From assembly GCA_029834535.1 (NCBI GenBank), contig JAQMWT010000390.1:310001-374000 (forward strand): 64,000 nt of DNA, written 5' to 3'. Below, piece by piece: positions 51,836 through 59,725 of the stretch. The DNA is from Chrysophaeum taylorii (lineage: Eukaryota > Sar > Pelagophyceae > Pelagomonadales > Pelagomonadaceae). The stretch's first letter is position 1. Each line of letters begins with the position of its first letter. Both the position numbers and the translations under genes were made by a program. A model generated the notes under the pieces. It was not told the origin of the DNA. It saw nothing but the letters and a program-made list of their open reading frames with translations, and ran no database searches.

Positions 51836-54718
51836 ATGGCTGCGGTCGTCCTCCTCCTCGAAGAACAAGGAAAGAGGAGCCTGCGGCAGCAGGACCACGG
51901 GTCCTTGGAGGAGACGGTTGCGACCGCGTTCAGCGCGCCCGCGGAAAACCTCGAGGACATATTCCGTCTCGTCCTGGAGGTGGTGCGCAAGCAGCAGCTC
52001 GCGATAATGTCGCTCCGACAGGATCTTGAAGAGAAAAGTGCCAAAGACCTCGACACGATCACTCGCCTCGAAGAGCAGATGGTCGAGCTCAGAGAGAGGC
52101 TCGGCAAAGAGAAGGAGGCCGTGCCCGCCGAGGCGCCGCCGGACGACGAGCAATCTTCGTGCACCATTCTCGTCAATAACCTCGGGCCAGACGGCCACGA
52201 CGCAACCCTCGACCTCCTCGAGGAAGAAGGCCACAAGCCCGAGGTCGTCGAGACAGTCTCGCATCCCACGTGCTGCGTCCAGCTCCTGCGATTCGCGACG
52301 AAGGCCCACGCCCGAATCGCCAAGCGCAAGATCGACGCCGCCGCCGCGGCGGCCGAGGCTGAAGACAAGCGCGCCGCCGCGGCGGCCGCCGAAGAAAAGA
52401 GAGCGGCTGCGGACGACGAGGAAGGCCCACTGATCGATGGCGAGGCGGCTGCGGAAGAAGCGGTCGCCGAAGACGACGAGCCTGCCGTGGAAGAAGAGCC
52501 AGCCGGGATCGACGACGACGCTTACGACGAGGTTTACGAGGACCACGAAGGACAGCCAGAGGCAACCAGACAAAGAAAAGAAGACGAAGATGATGATAGC
52601 AAGAGTGGCGTTTTTTTATCGTCGGACGACGACGACGACGACGACGCGTCGTCGTCGTCTTCGTCGTCAAAGGCATCCGCGGCGGCCAAGCGGCAGTCGC
52701 TGAAGGTCGTCACGACGGACTTGGTCGCCGAAGCCGCGGGCGAGCACGAGGCAACGTTGCTCGTGCGGCACCTGCCGACACTCCAGGCGAAGAAGGACTT
52801 GATGGAGCTGCTCCACATTCTCGGGCCCGAGGAAGAGCCGAGCGAGCTCAACAAATGGGGATTCTACACCCTGTGCTTCCCGTCGAAGGCGAACGCGGTC
52901 GCGGCACAGAGTCTCGTCCACGGGCTCGAGTTCGGCGGATGTCGCGTCGAGGCAAGCACCTTCGTCTCCTCGCAGCAGGAGTTCCACCTGGCGCGCGAAC
53001 TCGAGAGCCTTCAAGAACAACAACAACCCCCCGACGACGACGGCGACGGCGGCGGCGGCGGCGACGACTCGAAGACTACTACGGGGTCGGTCGTCGTGCT
53101 GACGGCCGTGCCGACGGACGCGAGCGAGGCCGGGTTGCTGGCGCTGTTTCCGGGCGCTCTCGAGTGCGTGCTCGTCAAGTCGCGCGCGGCGCACGGCCAG
53201 TTCGCGATGGGGCGTATGGTGTTCGAGGACGTGCGTTGCGCGACGGCCGCCGCGAGCGCGGCGTTGGCCGGCGAGGCGCGGCTCGCGATGGACGTCGACG
53301 GCGAGTCCCTCGAGATGTGCGTCGGCGCCAAGGCGGTCGAGGTCCCGCGCACCGAGGTGCTCGAGAAGCGGATCGTCGAGCTCGAGCGCGCGATCGTCGA
53401 AAACGATAAGAGGCAATCCGAGCGCATGTCGACGGCGCGCGCCGATCAGAGGCAATTCGAGTCGCGGTGCGACGGCGTCGAGGCTGCGCTCGAGACCGTC
53501 CGGGACCGGATTCAGCTCGTGTGGAACCAGCTTGCAGACATCCATGCGCTCAAGCGGTCGCACGCGCACCTCGAGACGAGGATTGGCGCGCGCCTCGAGA
53601 CGCTCGAGAAAGCGCGCGAGGCCGAGACGGAGACTCTCCTCGACGACGCGGCGCACGCGGCCGCCCGTATCGTGTTCGGCGAGCTCGAGAAGCTGCACAT
53701 CCTGGTTCCGTCGTCGTCGGGGTCCTCGTTCGTCGCGTCCGAGGAGCTCTTCGCGGCCGCGCAGCTGCGCGAGGCTCTTGGATTCGCGAAGCGCGACCTC
53801 GCAAATCTCGAGGTTCGGGTGGAAAACTGCGTTACCGTACCGCACCTCGCCGAGGCGTGTGACGCTGCCAAAAGAGGCAGTGGGGATGCGCCCATCCCGG
53901 CGCTCGCGGCGCAGTTGCGGGCCGAGATGGTCAAATTGTCCGACGCGAACAAACGCGACGTCGAGCGGCGGTGCCTCGAGGTCCTCGACGAGGCGGGGGC
54001 CGAGGCGCGGACCGCCGTTAGAGGGGAAAGCGAGGCGCGGAATCACAGGCTCGCGCTCGTGTCCGGGCAGATCGACGCTATTGCCGACAAGCACGATATT
54101 CTGGAGCGGACTGTTGCCGCGACGCGCGACTACGTGCGCGCGGTCGACCGCCAAACCAAGGACCAGATCGAGGACGGCGAGCTGCGAACGTCGCGGGTCG
54201 CCGCAGAATTGAAGGGCTACGCTACGCAGGTGTCCGACTTGAAGACCGTCCTCCAGCAGCAGCAGGAGGCTAAGTCGTCGTCGTCGTCGCGCGAGGAACA
54301 AGAGGTTCTTAGCGAGGCCAAGGTGCGCGCCGTGCTGGCCGCGGTCGCCGACCGCCTCGAGGCGGAAATCGCGAAACGTAGCGTGTCGCGGGAGGTCTTC
54401 GAGGTTCTCAAGCAGGAGGTTGCGAGCCGAACAGTCTCGCGCGAGGACGTTCTTCGACTCTTAGCCCAGGGCCTTCGGGGCCTCCGGCCCGCCGACGACG
54501 GTCTCATGATTGGAAAGTTGCCCTACCGTTGCCTGGGCTGCAACAGGCCCATCTCCAAGATGCACGCCTCGCACGCCTCCAAGGTCGTCCACGCGGGTCT
54601 TTCCCCCATCCCGGCGACCGCAGCCGACCATCTCGCCTACGCCGCCGCGTCGGGCCGCGCGGGAGCTTTGCGGCCCTTAATTCCACAATCTTCGCCAGGC
54701 GTGCCGAGGTCGAGCTAG
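51836..54718 (+). CDS. Large coiled-coil protein with RRM-like folds and C-terminal CxxC, possibly axonemal
   Basis: 960 residues from the ATG at 51836 (a GTG twelve codons upstream lies inside the simple repeat and is unlikely). Three stretches have RRM-like spacing: about residues 107-170 (CTILVNNLGPDGHDA), 306-375 (ATLLVRHLPTLQAKK) and 417-500 (SVVVLTAVPTDASEAGLLALF). They are separated by Ala/Glu and poly-Asp/Ser low-complexity linkers. The rest, to about residue 880, is coiled coil. Near the end YRCLGCNRPI precedes a Ser/Pro tail. A long coiled coil ending in a CxxC plus RP motif resembles DUF4795/QRICH2-type flagellar proteins, but I hold this only as a suggestion. The CFAP97 gene nearby is consistent with a ciliated cell. 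Confidence 0.6.
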   Translation: MAAVVLLLEEQGKRSLRQQDHGSLEETVATAFSAPAENLEDIFRLVLEVVRKQQLAIMSLRQDLEEKSAKDLDTITRLEEQMVELRERLGKEKEAVPAEAPPDDEQSSCTILVNNLGPDGHDATLDLLEEEGHKPEVVETVSHPTCCVQLLRFATKAHARIAKRKIDAAAAAAEAEDKRAAAAAAEEKRAAADDEEGPLIDGEAAAEEAVAEDDEPAVEEEPAGIDDDAYDEVYEDHEGQPEATRQRKEDEDDDSKSGVFLSSDDDDDDDASSSSSSSKASAAAKRQSLKVVTTDLVAEAAGEHEATLLVRHLPTLQAKKDLMELLHILGPEEEPSELNKWGFYTLCFPSKANAVAAQSLVHGLEFGGCRVEASTFVSSQQEFHLARELESLQEQQQPPDDDGDGGGGGDDSKTTTGSVVVLTAVPTDASEAGLLALFPGALECVLVKSRAAHGQFAMGRMVFEDVRCATAAASAALAGEARLAMDVDGESLEMCVGAKAVEVPRTEVLEKRIVELERAIVENDKRQSERMSTARADQRQFESRCDGVEAALETVRDRIQLVWNQLADIHALKRSHAHLETRIGARLETLEKAREAETETLLDDAAHAAARIVFGELEKLHILVPSSSGSSFVASEELFAAAQLREALGFAKRDLANLEVRVENCVTVPHLAEACDAAKRGSGDAPIPALAAQLRAEMVKLSDANKRDVERRCLEVLDEAGAEARTAVRGESEARNHRLALVSGQIDAIADKHDILERTVAATRDYVRAVDRQTKDQIEDGELRTSRVAAELKGYATQVSDLKTVLQQQQEAKSSSSSREEQEVLSEAKVRAVLAAVADRLEAEIAKRSVSREVFEVLKQEVASRTVSREDVLRLLAQGLRGLRPADDGLMIGKLPYRCLGCNRPISKMHASHASKVVHAGLSPIPATAADHLAYAAASGRAGALRPLIPQSSPGVPRSS

Positions 54719-54773
54719 CCGTTGAGGAGCAGCAAGCAGGCGGCGAGGGAACGACACCGAAATTCGTGTAATT

Positions 54774-54792
54774 AATCAATCAATCAATCAAT
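54774..54792 (+). repeat. (AATC)n tract just before a start codon
   Basis: Four to five AATC units abut the ATG at 54791 of the next gene. Confidence 0.9.
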
Positions 54793-57382
54793 GTTGCCGA
54801 CGGGCGGCGGCGTCGCCTTTGTTGTGGGGTCGGTTGTGGCGCGGTGGCTTCCGAGCTTGTCTCTCGCGTGGGTGATTGTGGTGGGGCTGGGGGTGTGGGG
54901 GCTCGAGGCGAAACTTGGGCGACGGAGATCGGTGCACGAGGCCCGGCGGCAAGAGCGCGAGAGCGCCGAGCTCGAGGAGAAGATTAAAACTGCCGCCCTC
55001 CGGCGTCTGACGTTGACCGAGCGGGAAAAGGCGTTGCTCGGGGAACTCGAGTCCCGGACGTGGCTGGACGCGATCGCGATCAAGGTGTACGCGCGGTACG
55101 AGCGCGATATCTCGAGATGGCTCGGATACGATATCTTGGATCCCGCGCTCGCGCGGCTGTGTCCGTTGGGTCCGATCGAATCGATGCGTTTTCGGCGGTT
55201 CGAGCTGGGACCCTCTCCGCCGCGGCTGATCCGCGTGAAGCCGAGCCATTTGGTGTGCGCCGACGAGGTGGAATTAGACTTGGAGATAGAACATCTCGGC
55301 GCGAAACCTCGAGTCGAACTCGTCGCGAGGCTTAATCGCATACCCCTCACCCTCGAGTGCCATTCGCTGTCGTTTGCGGCAACTCTCAAGGTTAGGGTTC
55401 GGATGAGCGACCGGTCGCCGTTTATCGGGCAGCTCGACATCGCTTTCTCCGAACCTCCAAAAGTCTTGGATTTCCACTTGGGATTGTTGAGCAGCGCTTT
55501 GGACGTGACGGGCGTGCCCGAGGTTGGGGGGCTCATCACCCAGGCCGTCCGGAATTGTCTCGACAACCTCATGGTCTGGCCCCACCGGATTTCGTTGCCG
55601 TTGGAGGCGTGGTTCTACCCGACGTCGATTCCGCCGACGGTCGCTCACGGCGTGTTGAGGCTCGCGGTCGATTTGGCGACCTCGCTTCCCGCGGCCGACT
55701 TCGACGGATTTTCGGATCCGTACGTTGTGGTGACGGTGTCGGGGAAGCGCAACAACGACGACGACGCGGACTACGAGGTGCGCGACACCTTCAGGACGGC
55801 AGTCAAGTCGAAGACTCTTTTCCCGGCGTGGCGCGAGACCTTTTCCGCGTTGTGCGTCGACCCCGCGAGGGACCGGGTACGGTTCGAGGTGTGGGACCAC
55901 GACATGTTTGGCGAGCACGATGCCCTGGGAACGGCCGAGGTGCCCGCGGACATCCTCTTAGATTTGGGATCGCGGTCGAGGACGCGGGCGATATGGCTGC
56001 GGTTGGACGAGCCTCCGAAACCAAACAAGTTGCGGCGTCGAGACAAGACGATCCCGTCGCGGTTGCGTATCGAGTTGAGTTATGGGGTTTTGAGGCCTTC
56101 GAAATCTAGCTTCCGTGCCTTCGACGACGTCTTCGACGCGGCCGAGGTGCTTGTCGCCGCCGACGACGACGACGACGATTTTTCCCCTAGCTCGCCGCCC
56201 TCGTCCGAAAGTAGTAGTAGTAAAGAAGTTGTTTCCCACCAAGTTCTCGCGCGCGACGAACTGCGCGACCTTCATCGCCGCGGCGCCACCACCCTCCGCA
56301 CCGGCTACGTAAAGAAGGACGGGGGACTCCGACCGTGGCGCAGGCGATGGCTCGAGCTAGAGTTGTGCCTCGAATTCGGTCCGACGCGCGCGCTCTCGGC
56401 GACGCTCCGCTTCTTCCGCGACAGCGAGAAGTTCGTGGCGCATTCCGAACTGCGGCTCACGTCGAAGGACTCGGTCGACCTCGCGGGATCGGGCTTCGAG
56501 GTGCGCCAGCCGTCGACGCGAGGGGTGAAGATTCGCGCTCCCGAGGACGCGGCTGCGTGGGTGGCCGAGATCGATCGCGCTCTGCGGGCGATCAAGCTCG
56601 ACGTTGCCCCCCATCCGTCCGGCAGGGAACCCGACCAGCGAACCGTCACGACGGGGGCGACGATAGTCGTGGAGATATTTCAGGCTCGGGGTCTCGTCGC
56701 GCCCGAAGACTTGTGCGATCCGTTTGTCGTCGCCACCTTGGGCGGCGGCCAGACCTTCAAGACCCGCACCGTCCGCCGCGACCTCAACCCCAAGTGGTGC
56801 GAGCACGCCGAGTTCTGGGGAGGGTACCTGAGCTCCGAGACAACTACGAGTCTGTTCGGCGGCTTTTCGACCCTCAAAGACGCCTTGACGATTACCGTCT
56901 ACGACGAGGACGTCGGCGCGCCCGCCCACGACGTCCTCGGCTCGCTCCACCTTCCCCTCGCCCCCCTCGTCCAGCCCCTCCTTTCTTCGAGGCACCGGCA
57001 CCATCACCATCACCATCAGCATCAGCATCAGCAGCATCAGCATCAGCACTCCCCGGCCGAAAACAACAACCACCACCGCCGCGCGCCGCCCCGACCCCAA
57101 TGGTACACCCTCTCACCCCCCTCCTCCCACCAGCCGCACCACCACCACAAAAAGCACCAACACCGCCACCGCCACGGCGAGATCCTCCTGCGCATCACCC
57201 CGAGAATCGCGACGGTCGCCAAGCTCGACTCCAAGCACCGCCTCGCCCTCAGCGCCAAGGTGGTCTCCCGAATCCACGACGCGATCGACCGCCGCCGAGC
57301 GCCGCGCCGCGGCAACTCGGCCCCCATCGACGACCACGACGACGACGTGGTCACCAGGGGCGATAGGAGCCCAACTACCTAA
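54791..57382 (+). CDS. Extended-synaptotagmin-like lipid-transfer protein: TM-SMP-C2-PH-C2
   Basis: 863 residues. An N-terminal hydrophobic hairpin (about residues 8-40) would anchor in the ER. The SMP lipid-transfer domain follows (about 85-270, with MRFRRFELGPSPPRLIRVK and ELDLEIEHLGAKP). A first C2 domain spans about 286-425 (DGFSDPYVVVTVSG and WDHDMFGEHDALG supply the Ca2+-binding Asp residues). After a low-complexity Asp/Ser linker comes a PH domain (about 499-604, GYVKKDGGLRPWRRRWLEL to AAWVAEIDRALRAIK). A second C2 spans about 622-731 (LCDPFVVATLGGGQTFKT, VYDEDVGAPAHDVLG). A His-rich tail coded by CAC/CAT repeats follows. Family role: tethering ER to plasma membrane and moving lipids between them. 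A PH domain between the C2 domains is not part of standard E-Syt/tricalbin architecture. Its stop overlaps the convergent JMJD8-like stop by four bases. Confidence 0.85.
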   Translation: MLPTGGGVAFVVGSVVARWLPSLSLAWVIVVGLGVWGLEAKLGRRRSVHEARRQERESAELEEKIKTAALRRLTLTEREKALLGELESRTWLDAIAIKVYARYERDISRWLGYDILDPALARLCPLGPIESMRFRRFELGPSPPRLIRVKPSHLVCADEVELDLEIEHLGAKPRVELVARLNRIPLTLECHSLSFAATLKVRVRMSDRSPFIGQLDIAFSEPPKVLDFHLGLLSSALDVTGVPEVGGLITQAVRNCLDNLMVWPHRISLPLEAWFYPTSIPPTVAHGVLRLAVDLATSLPAADFDGFSDPYVVVTVSGKRNNDDDADYEVRDTFRTAVKSKTLFPAWRETFSALCVDPARDRVRFEVWDHDMFGEHDALGTAEVPADILLDLGSRSRTRAIWLRLDEPPKPNKLRRRDKTIPSRLRIELSYGVLRPSKSSFRAFDDVFDAAEVLVAADDDDDDFSPSSPPSSESSSSKEVVSHQVLARDELRDLHRRGATTLRTGYVKKDGGLRPWRRRWLELELCLEFGPTRALSATLRFFRDSEKFVAHSELRLTSKDSVDLAGSGFEVRQPSTRGVKIRAPEDAAAWVAEIDRALRAIKLDVAPHPSGREPDQRTVTTGATIVVEIFQARGLVAPEDLCDPFVVATLGGGQTFKTRTVRRDLNPKWCEHAEFWGGYLSSETTTSLFGGFSTLKDALTITVYDEDVGAPAHDVLGSLHLPLAPLVQPLLSSRHRHHHHHHQHQHQQHQHQHSPAENNNHHRRAPPRPQWYTLSPPSSHQPHHHHKKHQHRHRHGEILLRITPRIATVAKLDSKHRLALSAKVVSRIHDAIDRRRAPRRGNSAPIDDHDDDVVTRGDRSPTT

Positions 57383-58083
57383 AGAGAAGGAGGAGAAGAA
57401 AAAAACGGCCACGCCGCCGCCGCGTCGTCGGCTACGAACGTCGAGACAAAAACGTTGATGTCGTCGAGGTTCAGGGTGGCGTGCCACCAGTCCCGAGGAA
57501 AATACAGGAGGTCCGTTGGCCTCTCGAGGACGCAGTCTATCGGCGGTTTGTTCATCCACAACCCCGGCAGCACCGTCTCGACCCACGCGGCCGTCGACAC
57601 GTCCGGATCGAACCGAGGAGGCCGCGTCTCGAAGAAAAACCAACGCTTCCGGCCGTGCAGGACCTGAGAGAACCCCGCGCCGTGCGTGTGGAAGGAGACC
57701 CCCGACCCTCGCCGCCCGACGCCGAACGAAGACGCGACCAAGTCCGCGTCGCACCATCGACCACCGCACCGCGGCACGCTATACCCCTCCACCAAAGAGG
57801 TCTCGGGCCCGAACAAGTACCAGCTCTCGTTCGCGAGCTCCCGCGGCCTCTCCTCGAGGTACTCTGCAAGACTCGCGACGCGTTCGCCTTGAGAGTAACT
57901 GTTGCTCGAGGTCAGCTTCACCTTCAACGACCCGCGGGACGATCGGAGCACCTCCGGACGCGTCGAGTTGGCGAACCCGGTGTTCACCTCGAACCCCTCG
58001 AGGATAAACGGCCGCGCTGGCGGCCGCCGCCACTCGAGGGCCTCCTCGACACGCACTCGCTCGAGAGAACACGACCCGCCCAT
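57379..58083 (-). CDS. JMJD8-like JmjC/cupin protein
   Basis: 234 residues from the ATG at 58083. The JmjC/cupin core is recognisable: SGVSFHTHGAGFSQVLHGRK then RWFFF (about residues 125-150), and PTDLLYFPRDWWHATLNLDD then VFVSTFV (about 192-217). These match the JMJD8 pattern (GVPFHWHGPGFSEV..GRKRWF, VLYFPDRWWHATLNL..SVFISTF). The first metal position is HxH rather than the HxD/E of active JmjC demethylases, as in JMJD8, so classical demethylase activity is doubtful. JMJD8 is an ER-luminal protein in animals; no clear signal peptide is visible here. Divergent from the CFAP97 gene (71 bases between starts) and tail-to-tail with the lipid tether. Confidence 0.82.
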   Translation of the reverse strand: MGGSCSLERVRVEEALEWRRPPARPFILEGFEVNTGFANSTRPEVLRSSRGSLKVKLTSSNSYSQGERVASLAEYLEERPRELANESWYLFGPETSLVEGYSVPRCGGRWCDADLVASSFGVGRRGSGVSFHTHGAGFSQVLHGRKRWFFFETRPPRFDPDVSTAAWVETVLPGLWMNKPPIDCVLERPTDLLYFPRDWWHATLNLDDINVFVSTFVADDAAAAWPFFSSPPSL

Positions 58084-58154
58084 CAATCCTATTATTATTG
58101 TTCAAAAAACCCTTGGTGGGGTGGGGTTTTTTAGATACCTAGGATACTGAATCG

Positions 58155-59267
58155 ATGGTCAAGCAGCGCACGACCGAGCAACTGGCCCATGCCAACGCGC
58201 TGGAGAAGATAAAGAGGCGCAAGCCCGGGACGGGAACGGTGGACTCGACGGCGCCTCGGTGCATGGAGATGGCCCATCTGCGGCTGCGGCTCAAGAAGCA
58301 CCAGATCGCAGAGACGCGGTCAATGGAGATCGAACGGGATAATAGGCGACTCCTCCGGAAGATGGCGAGCATCATCACAAGCCCGGGGAGTGCGGTGTTG
58401 CCGAGGCCACTGCGACGGAGGAGACGCTTGGACGAGCGAATCGCGGCGCAAAACGAGCTCAACGCTCAAAGGCTCCGAGATATTAAGCCTTACTACGACC
58501 AGCAGGTTTGGACAAAGGAACGCCAAGTGCAGGAGCAGATCATCAAGCGTCTCGCCAAGATGCCGGCCCCGCTGTTCGACACTCCTGAGGAGGTGGCGCC
58601 ATTGCTCGTCGTCGAGAAGCCGCGCTCGGCGCCGGTCGCGCCCCCTCAAACTCGTCAAATTCGAAGAAGAAAAAAACCTCCGCGCACGGCTGAAGCGCCA
58701 CCTGAGCACACGCCCCTCGCCCCTGAAGAGCCCCCCCCCAAGGAGACAACCAAGCTTGCTCCCCAACAACGGCGCTCCAAGCCGCCGAAGCCGGTCTTCG
58801 TTAATAAGCCGCGGCCCGCGTCGCCCGAGATGCCGCGAACAACAACGCGCTACCCGGTCCGTCCACCCGACAATGGCGTACGCGCGGACGAGTCTTCGCG
58901 CGATACGGACGCCATGAACCGGGCCTTTTCCCACGCAACCCACGAATTCACGCTTTTCGAGCGACGAGTTGGAATAGAGGCGGACGCCCGCGTCGTCGCC
59001 CCGGGAGCGGTCGAGCTCGCTGTTGCCGCCACTCTCGATGACCGCCGCAACGAGGCCACCCTCGTCGCCAGGATGCCCGCCCTCGCGCTCGTCGACCCCG
59101 ACGCTACTACCAACTTTGTCCACGCCCTCGCCACTCGCGTCCTCCGCGCTGCCGCGGCGCGCTTCGAGGCCGACACCGCCTCAAGAGACCACCGAATGAT
59201 CCCTCTCGACGACATCCAACGCGACACCCTCCTCTCCATGCTCCACATGATCTTACGACACGACTGA
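58155..59267 (+). CDS. CFAP97/hemingway-domain ciliary protein
   Basis: 370 residues. The CFAP97 motif lies near residues 40-75: RLRLKKHQIAETRSMEIERD, then NRRLLRKMASIIT, where family members have IERENxxLLxKMxxI. The next ~40 residues are basic. The middle (about 150-250) is a disordered Pro/Lys/Arg linker. The C-terminal ~110 residues form a compact-looking domain (ALALVDPDATTNFVHALATRV, RDTLLSMLHMIL) that I do not recognise. CFAP97 proteins act in motile cilium or sperm-tail assembly. Intronless. Confidence 0.75.
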   Translation: MVKQRTTEQLAHANALEKIKRRKPGTGTVDSTAPRCMEMAHLRLRLKKHQIAETRSMEIERDNRRLLRKMASIITSPGSAVLPRPLRRRRRLDERIAAQNELNAQRLRDIKPYYDQQVWTKERQVQEQIIKRLAKMPAPLFDTPEEVAPLLVVEKPRSAPVAPPQTRQIRRRKKPPRTAEAPPEHTPLAPEEPPPKETTKLAPQQRRSKPPKPVFVNKPRPASPEMPRTTTRYPVRPPDNGVRADESSRDTDAMNRAFSHATHEFTLFERRVGIEADARVVAPGAVELAVAATLDDRRNEATLVARMPALALVDPDATTNFVHALATRVLRAAAARFEADTASRDHRMIPLDDIQRDTLLSMLHMILRHD

Positions 59268-59725
59268 CACCACCACCCTAAAATATGAAGATTGCAGTCT
59301 GCGTGTTCGTCCTCGGATTTCGGATGGAATCCGGGTGAATGAATGAATGAATAAATAAATAAATAAACAATCCGGGGGTGGGTGGTCGGTCCGTATGTGG
59401 CTGTTGAGATTGTGCTGCCGAGGAGGAGCTTCCGTCTGGGAGAGGGCCGCGATGCTGAAAGAATGGGCACATATGTTTTTTTTTATGTCGCGTCGCAAAG
59501 AAAAGAAAAGAAAATAATTCGTGCCCAACCTTCGCGATTGAGACACACTATGGGGGTATATATTATGTGTACAAAGATGATGATGAAAGTGGGAAAAAAC
59601 GCGCGCGCGCCAAGTCCTGACGTCCAGCCAAAGGAAGGGTCGGAAACTTCATTCTTCTTATTTTCAACAAGAGCCGTCGAAAGCGAGGATTTTGTTCCCG
59701 GGCGGGCGGGCGGCGCGCGCATGAT
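59268..59725. other. Convergent intergenic region
   Basis: A GAAT/AAAT simple repeat lies at 59337-59368. No gene is supported in the remainder. Confidence 0.6.
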
